Shown piece after piece: positions 25,548-33,733 of a stretch of DNA of 58,942 nucleotides. The position numbers and the translations under genes were made by a program. Position 1 is the stretch's first letter. Every line of letters begins with the position of its first letter. The notes beneath the pieces are model-generated. The model was not told the origin of the DNA. It saw nothing but the letters and a program-made list of their open reading frames with translations, and ran no database searches. The stretch spans positions 1 through 58,942 of the forward strand of contig CALXLD010000015.1 of assembly GCA_944389105.1 (NCBI GenBank). The letters are read 5' to 3'. This DNA is from an uncultured Spirochaetaceae bacterium (GTDB lineage: Bacteria > Spirochaetota > Spirochaetia > Sphaerochaetales > Sphaerochaetaceae).

Positions 25548-26291
25548 ATGGAAACAGAGGGTTATTTACAACGTATACGCATAGTTCTCGTGGAAACACA
25601 GGATGGTGCGAATATAGGATCTGTATGCAGAGCGATGAAGACAATGGGAATAACCGACCTCGCCATAGTCGGAGACAGAGAATATGATGAGGACCGGGTA
25701 AGGACGCTGGCCCTCCATGCAGCAGATGTATGGGAACAGGCAAAGAGATTCCCTACCCTGCAGGATGCGCTGGAGGACAGTATCTTCACAGTCGGAGCAA
25801 CAAGAAGGCGGGGAAAGTTCAGGAAGCTCAGTGCATATTCTCCGGAACAGCTTTCAGAGAAGATCTCCTCCCTGCCCGATGGAAGAATATCCATAGTCTT
25901 CGGCAGGGAATCAGATGGACTCAGGGATGATGAAGTTGCAGCATGCTCTTCAATCGTCACGATTCCCACCTCAGATAGTTTTCCATCCCTTAATCTTTCA
26001 CAGGCTGTACAGATTATCTGCTACATACTGTTCAGGGGAGCTCTTGTATATAAACAGGGAATGACAGCTGTGTCACATGAGAAAGTAAGGGAAAGCGCAG
26101 ATGAAATGACGGCACACCTGAAAGCAATGGGATACTTCAAGATGGATGATGAGGAGAAATGGACAAACCAGCTGCTCTCCGACATCATAGAAAGAGCTGC
26201 CCTGTCCACAGAAGAACTGAGACGATTTGAAAAGATATTCAGAAAGGCTGAGCTTATAGCGATGCATAAGAGAGGCAATGATGGAGTATAG
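25548..26291 (+). CDS. SpoU-family RNA methyltransferase (TrmJ-like)
   Basis: A 247-residue knotted methyltransferase. Motif 1 is VETQDGANIGSVCRAMKTMG near residue 15, motif 2 ISIVFGRESDGLRDDEV near 113 and motif 3 IPTSDSFPSLNLSQAVQII near 140. TrmJ enzymes add 2'-O-methyl groups to position 32 of tRNA; an rRNA target is possible. ATG 25548 is selected from the promoter and the family N-terminus. The GDPD gene overlaps its end by 14 nt, so it heads a three-gene operon. Confidence 0.9.
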   Translation: METEGYLQRIRIVLVETQDGANIGSVCRAMKTMGITDLAIVGDREYDEDRVRTLALHAADVWEQAKRFPTLQDALEDSIFTVGATRRRGKFRKLSAYSPEQLSEKISSLPDGRISIVFGRESDGLRDDEVAACSSIVTIPTSDSFPSLNLSQAVQIICYILFRGALVYKQGMTAVSHEKVRESADEMTAHLKAMGYFKMDDEEKWTNQLLSDIIERAALSTEELRRFEKIFRKAELIAMHKRGNDGV

Positions 26292-27081
26292 ATTTCTCAA
26301 TCCGCTTCCACGGATAGTAGCCCATAGAGGCGACAGTGCATATTTCCCGGAAAACACGCTGGAAGCCTTCAGATCTGCATATGAGCTTGGCGTGGATGTC
26401 ATAGAAACAGATGTCCATCTTACGAAAGATGGAGAGATAGTCATCTGGCATGATCCGACACTTGAAAGGAATACAAATGGCTCAGGAACCCTGGAAAGCC
26501 ACACCCTTGAAGAACTTAAGATGCTAGATGCAGGATACACGTTCACAAAGGATGGCGGGAAGACATTTCCGTTCAGAGGCAAAGGAGTACAGCTTACTAC
26601 ACTCGACGAAGCACTCAGCACGCTTCCAAAGGCAAGGTTCAATGTTGATCTGAAAAGCCAGGAGGCGGAAATTGTCAATAAATACATTGAAGTTATAAGG
26701 AAGAACCACGCAGAAGACAGAGTCTGCACCGCTTCCTTTCATCTTGATAACCTCAGAAAACTCAGAGCGGCGGCACCTGATCTTCTTACATCGATATCAA
26801 CGATGGAAGTAATACCTCTTCTCATAAAGCAGAAGCTTCATATGCTTCCACGGGAATTTAAGAGAAAGATAATCTTCCAGATTCCTGTAAAGCAATATGG
26901 GATAAAGGTTGTAACCCCGTCTTTTGTCCGTGAGATGCACAAAAGGGATGCCGTCGTTATGGTCTGGACCATAAATGAAGAAAAAGATATGGAATATCTT
27001 TTCTCAATTGGCGTAGACACTATAATGACAGATAATCCGAGACTTCTTTTGGAAACTGCGAAGAAAATTGGAATAAGGTAG
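26278..27081 (+). CDS. Glycerophosphodiester phosphodiesterase
   Basis: A 267-residue TIM-barrel enzyme that splits glycerophosphodiesters to glycerol-3-phosphate and an alcohol. Catalytic features: VAHRGDSAYFPENTLEAF near residue 14, DVIETDVHLTKDGEIVIWHD near 40 and FNVDLKS near 121. VMVWTINEEKDMEYL and DTIMTDNP close the barrel. There is no signal peptide, so it acts in the cytoplasm. The second ATG (26281) is an alternative start. It probably recycles phospholipid head groups. Confidence 0.92.
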   Translation: MMEYRFLNPLPRIVAHRGDSAYFPENTLEAFRSAYELGVDVIETDVHLTKDGEIVIWHDPTLERNTNGSGTLESHTLEELKMLDAGYTFTKDGGKTFPFRGKGVQLTTLDEALSTLPKARFNVDLKSQEAEIVNKYIEVIRKNHAEDRVCTASFHLDNLRKLRAAAPDLLTSISTMEVIPLLIKQKLHMLPREFKRKIIFQIPVKQYGIKVVTPSFVREMHKRDAVVMVWTINEEKDMEYLFSIGVDTIMTDNPRLLLETAKKIGIR

Positions 27082-27085
27082 GACT

Positions 27086-28189
27086 ATGGCAAGCAACGTT
27101 TATTTTTCAAATCTGAGAACAGGATTCAATAATTCCCTTCTGGATAAGCTCAGGAGGGTAATGGAAAAAGCTGGTTTTGATACAATCGACTTCACAGACC
27201 ACTACGCTGCGATAAAGCTGCACTTCGGAGAGCCGGGGAACCTTGCATTCCTCCGTCCTAATTGGGCAAAGGTTGTAGCAGATGAAGTAAAGAAAAGAGG
27301 CGGAAAGCCTTTCCTTACCGATTGCAATACTCTTTATGTAGGAGGGAGGAAGAATGCGCTTGACCACATGGATACAGCCATGGAAAACGGCTTCTCTCCT
27401 CTTTCAACAGGATGCCAGATAATAATTGCAGATGGTCTCAAAGGTACAGATGATGTTGAAGTACCTGTAGATGGCAAATATGTCCACGAGGCAAAAATCG
27501 GAAGGGCAATCATGGATGCAGATATCCTGATATCTCTGACGCATTTCAAAGGACATGAAGCAACTGGTTTCGGAGGAGCCCTGAAGAACATCGGAATGGG
27601 AGCCGGTTCACGAAGGGGAAAGATGGAAATGCATGCAGCAGGAAAACCAAATGTAATCACCGAAAAGTGTATCTCCTGCCATCGCTGCGAGAAAATCTGT
27701 GCCCATGGTGCTCCGACATTCACAACAGGTAAATGCGTGATTGATCACAATAAATGCGTAGGCTGCGGCCGCTGTATAGGAATCTGTCCGAAAGATGCCA
27801 TCGTTGAAGGAACAAGCAATTCAAATGAAATCCTCAACTGCAGGATGATGGAATATGCTAAAGCTGTTCTTCAGGACAGACCTTCCTTCCACATCTCGAT
27901 TGCTGTAGACATCTCCCCTAATTGCGACTGTCATGGCGAAAATGATGCCCCTATAGTACCGAATATCGGCATATTTGCCTCCTTTGATCCTGTAGCACTT
28001 GATCAGGCAGCAGCAGATGCCGTGAACAGAATGCCAGTGAATCCCGGCACCATGCTTTCCGAAGCAGAGCACGAACATCATGATCATTTCATCGATGTCC
28101 ATCCCGATACAAACTGGAAGCAGGGTCTTGAATACGCTGAATCAATCGGAATCGGAACAAGGGAATATAATCTGATTGAAGTTAAATGA
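27086..28189 (+). CDS. DUF362 protein with two [4Fe-4S] ferredoxin motifs
   Basis: A 367-residue protein. The DUF362 core (IKLHFGEPGNLAFLRP near residue 44; LTHFKGHEATGFGGALKN near 150) surrounds an inserted ferredoxin domain with CISCHRCEKIC near 195 and CVGCGRCIGICP near 228. C-terminal ISPNCDCHG adds further cysteines. This family is widespread in anaerobes and is presumed to be an electron carrier or redox sensor; no reaction is assigned. TAGGAC precedes the ATG 4 nt after the GDPD stop. Confidence 0.88.
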   Translation: MASNVYFSNLRTGFNNSLLDKLRRVMEKAGFDTIDFTDHYAAIKLHFGEPGNLAFLRPNWAKVVADEVKKRGGKPFLTDCNTLYVGGRKNALDHMDTAMENGFSPLSTGCQIIIADGLKGTDDVEVPVDGKYVHEAKIGRAIMDADILISLTHFKGHEATGFGGALKNIGMGAGSRRGKMEMHAAGKPNVITEKCISCHRCEKICAHGAPTFTTGKCVIDHNKCVGCGRCIGICPKDAIVEGTSNSNEILNCRMMEYAKAVLQDRPSFHISIAVDISPNCDCHGENDAPIVPNIGIFASFDPVALDQAAADAVNRMPVNPGTMLSEAEHEHHDHFIDVHPDTNWKQGLEYAESIGIGTREYNLIEVK

Positions 28190-28199
28190 GTTTGGCAAA

Positions 28200-28228
28200 C
28201 AGTCTGGAAACACAATATTTCCAGACTG
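28200..28228 (+). terminator. Stem-loop downstream of the DUF362 operon
   Basis: A perfect 11-bp inverted repeat, CAGTCTGGAAA/TTTCCAGACTG with a 7-nt loop, 10 nt after the stop. No U-run follows on the plus strand, so it may be a terminator assisted by other factors or an mRNA-stabilising hairpin. Confidence 0.55.
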
Positions 28229-28260
28229 AATCCAAATTGATTCTGCAAATAGCATACGGT

Positions 28261-28287
28261 GCGAAAAGGGCCAGATTCCTCTGGCCC
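28261..28287 (-). terminator. Terminator of the RidA/PLP/symporter operon
   Basis: On the minus strand GGGCCAG pairs with CTGGCCC (28268-28287), followed by TTTTCGC. It lies 17 nt after the symporter stop. Confidence 0.75.
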
Positions 28288-28304
28288 TGAAGAAATAATA
28301 CAGG

Positions 28305-29558
28305 TTACTCCGCAGAAACTGCTTCAGGCTCTTTTATTCCATGTTTTTCGTGATATCTCTTTTCTGATCTATCAACAATAACGGTTCCTACTAAATCACC
28401 CAAACAGTTCAAAGAAGTAAAGACAACATCTATAAGAGTAAAAATACCAGAAACAAGAGCAACTACTTCAAGGGGAAGACCAAAAGCATCTACAACAATT
28501 GCTATAGTAACAATACCGCCACCAGGAACACCTCCGGCGCCTGTTGTCAGAAGGAGGCTAATCAGTATAACCTTCAAAAGAACTGGAATGCTCGTATCCG
28601 CACCAGCACATTGTGCCGCAAATAAGAATGTAACTGCCAGCATAATGCCATTACCATCCTTATTGACCTGAGAACCCAATGGGATAGTAAAATTCGATAC
28701 GGATCTTGAGCATTCCAGATCATCTGAGCACTTCAGATTGACGGGGACAGCGGCAAGCGATGAGCTGGTACTAAGAGTTGTGACAATGAGAGGGGCAGCC
28801 TTTTTAAGGAAGTAGAATGGCTTCATCTTTGTGAAAACAAAAAGCAATATGAGATAAAGCACAACCTGGCATAGCGTCGCTAGATACGAAGCTCCTAAGT
28901 ACTTTGCAAGGAATCCGAAAAGAGAAGAACCATATGTTCCAAAAGTACTTGCCATAAGAGCAGCAACTCCTATTGGAGCATATCCCATGATTATTCCTAT
29001 CATTTTATTGAACAATGCAGCTAATGAATTAACTCCCGTTCTAATATGGCTTCTGTGCGGTTCAGGAAGAATCAATGCAGAAATACCTGCAAAGGCTGCA
29101 AAAACAACTATCTGATCAAATTTTCCCTGAGTAAGAGAGTCAAATATATTGGACGGAATCAGATTAACTATTGTTGTTCCAATAGAAGGAATTGATTCAA
29201 TTGCACCTGTATATGCTGTATCAGTAAGCTGGAATCCCTCACCTGGCTTGAAAAGCATACCGACAATTAATCCAAGAAGTATAGCAAATGCTGTTGTAGC
29301 AAAATAATAAATTAATATTTTGCCACCAATTCTACCAAAACTCTTAGGATCATCAAGAGAGGCAATTCCTGATATAAGATTAACAAGCACCAATGGAAGG
29401 GCTGCCATTTTAAGCAAATTCAGGAAAACTGTGCCAAATGGTTTAATCACATTTATGGATTCACCAAAGATAACACCAAGAAGTATTCCTATAATCATGG
29501 CAACTAAAAGCTTCTTGAGTAATGACACAGATCGATAGGCTTTAATGATTTTTCTCAT
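28305..29558 (-). CDS. Dicarboxylate/amino acid:cation symporter (DAACS family)
   Basis: A 417-residue member of the GltP/DctA family, with about eight membrane helices and two re-entrant loops. The first loop has the serine-rich TTLSTSSSLAAVP near residue 260. TM7 has QVNKDGNGIMLAV near 295 in place of the usual cation-site motif. TM8 has NCLGDLVGTVIVDRSEK near 380. It imports acidic or small neutral amino acids or dicarboxylates with Na+ or H+. It is the last gene of a four-gene operon and presumably brings in the substrate of the PLP enzyme. Confidence 0.92.
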   Translation of the reverse strand: MRKIIKAYRSVSLLKKLLVAMIIGILLGVIFGESINVIKPFGTVFLNLLKMAALPLVLVNLISGIASLDDPKSFGRIGGKILIYYFATTAFAILLGLIVGMLFKPGEGFQLTDTAYTGAIESIPSIGTTIVNLIPSNIFDSLTQGKFDQIVVFAAFAGISALILPEPHRSHIRTGVNSLAALFNKMIGIIMGYAPIGVAALMASTFGTYGSSLFGFLAKYLGASYLATLCQVVLYLILLFVFTKMKPFYFLKKAAPLIVTTLSTSSSLAAVPVNLKCSDDLECSRSVSNFTIPLGSQVNKDGNGIMLAVTFLFAAQCAGADTSIPVLLKVILISLLLTTGAGGVPGGGIVTIAIVVDAFGLPLEVVALVSGIFTLIDVVFTSLNCLGDLVGTVIVDRSEKRYHEKHGIKEPEAVSAE

Positions 29559-29560
29559 AA

Positions 29561-30736
29561 TTACTCTCCTTTTCCGAGTTTCGCAATCTCAAAAAGTGCC
29601 TCAGAAACTACATCCATCTGTTCAATGGTATTATAGAAATCAAGTCCAAAACGGATATATCCGCCTCGCATAGTTCCATGAATCTTGTAATTTCCAAGAA
29701 TTCTTACAACATCATCCTCATGTTGCTTGGGATAATACACACAAACCATGCCACCCCAGTTATCAGGATCTTCAGCCTGTACGACATACAAAGGTAAATC
29801 CCTGATATTGTCACGAAGACGTTTTTCAAGTTCTTTTATGTGGTTCTCAATATTCTCAACCCCAAGTTCAAGTAGAAGGTCTACACCTTCAGATACAGCA
29901 AGAATACAGTTATAGCTAAGATTACCACTTTCGAACTTTCGGGCGTTTGGATACCATTCTAGATATTCAAAATTTATTGTAACAGATGGAGCAGGTACAT
30001 GATTTGAAGTACTCTGATATCCAGCATAAGGTGGTGTGATTTTATCAACAATCCTATCAGAACAATATACAAAACCGCACCCCAGAGATCCTAGAAGACC
30101 CTTATTTGAACCTGCACAGAGATAATCTATATTAAATTTCTGAACATCCATTACAAATCTTCCGATTGTCTGAATGCCATCAACCGCAAAAATTATGCCC
30201 CTCTCTTTGCAAACCTGCCCAAGTTTTTCAAGTTTTGCCCTATATCCTGTCGAAAACTGTGCAGATGAAATAACGAGAACTTTTGTATTGCTATCTATAG
30301 CAGCAATCATATCATCCTCATTTACTTCATGATTTCTGCTTTCTACAACATTAAGCTTTATACCTCTAAGCTGATGCTGGTTTATCCAGGGAAAAAGAGT
30401 TGATTGATGTTCCTGGTCAGCAATTACAATGCTATCTCCTCTTTCAAGATTCAAACCTGCAGCAAGAATTCCCATTCCTTCTGCTGTATTTTTCACAAAG
30501 CCGATTTCATGACTATAAGCGGCATTAATCAATTTCTGGATTTTGGGCCTACAGCCATTAACAATATCCCAAGCTTCATCAACAACGCCTTCCCCAAGTT
30601 TTTTCACATAGGATTCCATGAAATTCCCATATGCTCGCTGAACACGTAATGGCGGCATACAGACTTGTGAAACATTAAGAAAAATACTGTCTCCTAGAAA
30701 ACCGTATTCTTTTTCAATAAGCTTTTTATCAAGCAT
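29561..30736 (-). CDS. Class-V aminotransferase-fold PLP enzyme
   Basis: A 391-residue fold-type I enzyme. The PLP-lysine is probably in AGSNKGLLGSLG near residue 215, with the cofactor aspartate in FAVDGIQTIGRF near 190. GFVKNTAEGMGILAAGL near 78 is the phosphate-binding region. It resembles isopenicillin-N-epimerase/cysteine-desulfurase-like proteins rather than true IscS. Linked to RidA and an amino acid symporter, it likely generates an unstable enamine/imine by elimination or deamination. AAAGGAGG precedes the ATG. Confidence 0.82.
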   Translation of the reverse strand: MLDKKLIEKEYGFLGDSIFLNVSQVCMPPLRVQRAYGNFMESYVKKLGEGVVDEAWDIVNGCRPKIQKLINAAYSHEIGFVKNTAEGMGILAAGLNLERGDSIVIADQEHQSTLFPWINQHQLRGIKLNVVESRNHEVNEDDMIAAIDSNTKVLVISSAQFSTGYRAKLEKLGQVCKERGIIFAVDGIQTIGRFVMDVQKFNIDYLCAGSNKGLLGSLGCGFVYCSDRIVDKITPPYAGYQSTSNHVPAPSVTINFEYLEWYPNARKFESGNLSYNCILAVSEGVDLLLELGVENIENHIKELEKRLRDNIRDLPLYVVQAEDPDNWGGMVCVYYPKQHEDDVVRILGNYKIHGTMRGGYIRFGLDFYNTIEQMDVVSEALFEIAKLGKGE

Positions 30737-30764
30737 TTGTTCCTCCTTTTGCTATCAACAACGC

Positions 30765-31397
30765 TTATTCAGTTTTTATTTCATTAATATAATTATATAC
30801 AGTATAACGAGTTATACCATAAAATTTTGCTATTTTATTAACACCTCCCTTTATATCAAGAGCTCCTTTTTCTTGAAGAAAACGAATACATTCAATCTTT
30901 TGTTCTTTTGTCATCTGAGCAGGTTGCACGCCGATTCTTTCAACAGATTCCAATAACAAATCAGTAAGAAGATCATCAACACTTCCATAGACAATTGGCT
31001 CATCTTCCTTATCTCCGATAAATGAATCCATAAAGCTGCGAGCCTGTAACAATTCAGAACAATCAAAATTAATGCAAAGACTGCCAATAACCGTACCATT
31101 ATCATCTTTCAGGTAAATTGTTGATGAAGTCAGCATCCTCCCATCTTTGGTTTGTGAGGAATAATGAAAACGGCCATCCTCGGACACTTGCTTGGGTTTT
31201 GTCAATTCAAGCCCTATTTTAGTCCCACTATCACCGACTTTCCTTCCTGTAATCTCTCCATTTACAATTGAAATAATTGATGATCTGAAACCATTTCGGT
31301 AGTCATGCAAGACGAACTCAAACTTATCGCCAAAATGCTTTCCCAATCCCTGCATGATTGGTTCAATGATAGAAAGAGCCTCGCGGATATCTTTCAT
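30765..31397 (-). CDS. YheO-like PAS/HTH transcriptional regulator (DauR type)
   Basis: A 210-residue regulator. An N-terminal YheO-like PAS domain (LGKHFGDKFEFVLHDYRNG near residue 18 and LTSSTIYLKDDNGTVIGSLC near 95) precedes a C-terminal HTH (KIAKFYGITRYTVYNYINEI). Relatives such as DauR repress D-arginine catabolism, and others control sulfur or amino acid metabolism. Its codon use is visibly A/T-rich. It overlaps ridA by 4 nt and probably controls this operon through palindromes at 31830-31861. Confidence 0.85.
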   Translation of the reverse strand: MKDIREALSIIEPIMQGLGKHFGDKFEFVLHDYRNGFRSSIISIVNGEITGRKVGDSGTKIGLELTKPKQVSEDGRFHYSSQTKDGRMLTSSTIYLKDDNGTVIGSLCINFDCSELLQARSFMDSFIGDKEDEPIVYGSVDDLLTDLLLESVERIGVQPAQMTKEQKIECIRFLQEKGALDIKGGVNKIAKFYGITRYTVYNYINEIKTE

Positions 31398-31780
31398 TCC
31401 TGATGTCTCCTTATAGCGATTACATCTATCTCAACCATTATGTTCCGTAACGTACATGAAACAGTTGTTCTAACAGGGTATGGTTTAGGGAACATCCTCT
31501 CATAAACAGTATTCATTGCAGCAAAATTACTTATATCAGAAAGGAAAACCCTGCTCGAAACAACATCTGCAAGCGATGAGCCAGCAGCTTCCAAAACAGC
31601 GCTGAGATTATTAATCACCCTCTCTGTCTGTTTTTCAATTCCACCTTCCACAATCTGATCTGTTGCCGGATCTGCTGGGCGTTGTCCTGCAACAAAAATA
31701 AAATCACCATAAGTAATGCACTGCGAATAAGGCCCTGCAGGCTTGGGGGCCAGATTAGTTGTAATTTGCTTTTTTTCCAT
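31394..31780 (-). CDS. ridA: RidA-family enamine/imine deaminase
   Basis: A 128-residue protein of the normal RidA length. The conserved arginine (PVRTTVSC near residue 103) and glutamate (IMVEIDVIA near 118) of active deaminases are both present, with GPYSQ and FVAGQ upstream. RidA hydrolyses reactive enamines/imines released by PLP enzymes, protecting the cell and finishing deamination. ATG 31780 is chosen over 31798 because AAAAAGGAG is 7 nt upstream. Confidence 0.92.
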   Translation of the reverse strand: MEKKQITTNLAPKPAGPYSQCITYGDFIFVAGQRPADPATDQIVEGGIEKQTERVINNLSAVLEAAGSSLADVVSSRVFLSDISNFAAMNTVYERMFPKPYPVRTTVSCTLRNIMVEIDVIAIRRHQE

Positions 31781-31829
31781 TGTTTTCTCCTTTTTCAAGG
31801 AAAGAATAACATAGAATCCAAATGAATCA

Positions 31830-31861
31830 ACAAAATTTTGTAAATATAAACAAATTGTTTA
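31830..31861. promoter_or_regulatory. Two palindromes upstream of ridA operon
   Basis: ACAAAATTTTGT (31830-31841) and TAAACAAATTGTTTA (31847-31861) are perfect palindromes of 12 and 15 bp with related CAAA/TTTG cores, 17 bp centre to centre. They overlap the region of a possible ridA promoter and are candidate operators for the adjacent YheO-like regulator. Confidence 0.45.
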
Positions 31862-32029
31862 AATATGAAAATCAGTTATGATTCCTTATCATCTTGTAAC
31901 GTACGTTCCAGCATAAATTAAGATTTCCTATTGCATTCGAACCTCTTATCCAGCTCTTTCGTATTTGTTCAAGCAATCCACTCACATAGAAATACTGTCT
32001 TCAGAACTTAAATGAATAGATTGATTGCA

Positions 32030-32058
32030 TTGACTTGAAAACTGCCATTGCATACATT
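32030..32058 (+). promoter_or_regulatory. Promoter of fhs
   Basis: TTGACT, a 17-nt spacer and TACATT, leaving a short leader with AGAGGTAAAG before ATG 32075. The rest of the 31781-32074 gap holds the palindromes above and nothing else I can recognise. Confidence 0.7.
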
Positions 32059-32074
32059 GGTCCAGAGGTAAAGA

Positions 32075-33733
32075 ATGACAGACATAGAGATTGCACAGAA
32101 TGCAGTGCCTGAAAACATATATGAAATTGCAGAAAAACTCGGAATCGATGAAAACTGTGTTGAACCATATGGAAAATACAAAGCAAAGATCGACTACACC
32201 AGAATAGCACAGAAAAAAAGCAAGCTTGTTCTTGTCACGGCTATTAATCCGACACCAGAGGGAGAAGGAAAAACAACTGTCTCAATTGGACTTGCGGATG
32301 CATTGTCAAAAAGAGGCGTAAAAACCGCCATTGCCCTCCGTGAACCTTCACTGGGACCGGTCTTCGGACTTAAAGGCGGAGCAACTGGAGGAGGCTATTC
32401 GCAGATCATACCTATGGAAGATATCAACCTCCACTTCACTGGCGATATGCATGCCATAACAAGTGCGAACAATCTTATTGCAGCGATGATTGACAATTCC
32501 ATTGAGCATGGAAATGAATTAGAAATAGATCCAAGAAAGGTATATTTAAGGCGCTGCATAGATATGAATGACAGGCAGCTCAGATTCATCGTCTCAGGTC
32601 TTGGAGGAAAACCTAATGGAATGCCACGGGAAGAGAGCTTCGATATAACCGCTGCAAGCGAAATAATGGCAACTCTCTGCCTTTCTGAAAGCATGGCTGA
32701 TCTGAAGAAACGGATAAACAGACTTGTAGTTGCACGTACATATTCAGGAGAGCTTGTCACAGCTGGAGATCTTAAAGCAACCGGAGCTGTATGCGCACTT
32801 CTAAAAGATGCACTCAAGCCAAATCTGGTACAGACGCTCGAAGGAACTCCTGTTTTTGTACATGGCGGACCATTTGCCAATATTGCACATGGCTGCAGCA
32901 GCGTCATAGCAACAAGAACAGCGATGAGCCTTGCGGACGTAGTCATTACGGAAGCTGGATTCGGAGCAGATCTCGGTGCAGAGAAATTCATCGACATAAA
33001 ATGCAGAAGTGCGAATATCGCACCCGATGCAGTAGTTCTTGTGTCATCGATAAGAGTCCTTAAAAGCCATGGAGGAGCTGACAGGAAAACACTCTGCGAG
33101 GAGAATCCAGAGGCTTTGGAAAAAGGACTGGCAAATCTTGATAGGCATATTGAAAACATAACGAAAGTCTGGAATCTTCCGGTTTTGGTAGCTGTAAACA
33201 GATTTACCGAAGATACTGATAAGGAAATAGAATCCGTAATAGATCATTGCAGAAGAAAAGACATCAATGCATTAAGAACTGATGTATGGGCAAAAGGAGG
33301 CGAAGGCGGCCTGGACCTTGCGGATGCAGTACTCAGAACACTTAGCAATGATTCCGGGAAAATGGCATTCACGTACCCTGACCAGATGACAATAAGGGAA
33401 AAAATAGAAAGCGTTGCAAGACGCATCTATCACGCGGATAAGGTAAATTTTGCTTCAGGTGTACTGCGGAGCATAAGGAAAGCCGAAGAAGAAGGTTTCG
33501 GAAATTATCCTGTGTGCATTGCAAAAACACAGTACTCATTCTCGGATGACCCGAAAAGCATCGGAGCACCAGAGGGATTCACAATAACAATCAGGGATAT
33601 AAAAGTATCAGCAGGAGCAGGATTCATCGTTGCCTATGCAGGCGAGATAATGACGATGCCGGGGCTTCCGAAGACACCTGCGGCAGAAAGAATCAATGTG
33701 ACCGATGATGGCCAGATAACAGGTCTCTCCTGA
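32075..33733 (+). CDS. fhs: Formate--tetrahydrofolate ligase
   Basis: A 552-residue cytoplasmic enzyme making 10-formyl-THF from formate, THF and ATP. Signatures: nucleotide loop TAINPTPEGEGKTTVSIGLA near residue 55, LREPSLGPVFGLKGGATGGG near 88, FTGDMHAITSANNL near 122 and GFGADLGAEKF near 295. C-terminal TIRDIKVSAGAGFIVAYAGE is also diagnostic. It supplies one-carbon units for purines and may feed formate metabolism in an anaerobe. Its stop codon abuts the convergent regulator gene with no spacing. Confidence 0.96.
   Translation: MTDIEIAQNAVPENIYEIAEKLGIDENCVEPYGKYKAKIDYTRIAQKKSKLVLVTAINPTPEGEGKTTVSIGLADALSKRGVKTAIALREPSLGPVFGLKGGATGGGYSQIIPMEDINLHFTGDMHAITSANNLIAAMIDNSIEHGNELEIDPRKVYLRRCIDMNDRQLRFIVSGLGGKPNGMPREESFDITAASEIMATLCLSESMADLKKRINRLVVARTYSGELVTAGDLKATGAVCALLKDALKPNLVQTLEGTPVFVHGGPFANIAHGCSSVIATRTAMSLADVVITEAGFGADLGAEKFIDIKCRSANIAPDAVVLVSSIRVLKSHGGADRKTLCEENPEALEKGLANLDRHIENITKVWNLPVLVAVNRFTEDTDKEIESVIDHCRRKDINALRTDVWAKGGEGGLDLADAVLRTLSNDSGKMAFTYPDQMTIREKIESVARRIYHADKVNFASGVLRSIRKAEEEGFGNYPVCIAKTQYSFSDDPKSIGAPEGFTITIRDIKVSAGAGFIVAYAGEIMTMPGLPKTPAAERINVTDDGQITGLS

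Noticed and set aside
32395..33159. 254-codon antisense frame in fhs
   Set aside because: A serine/leucine-rich shadow of a highly conserved enzyme; no ribosome site or family.
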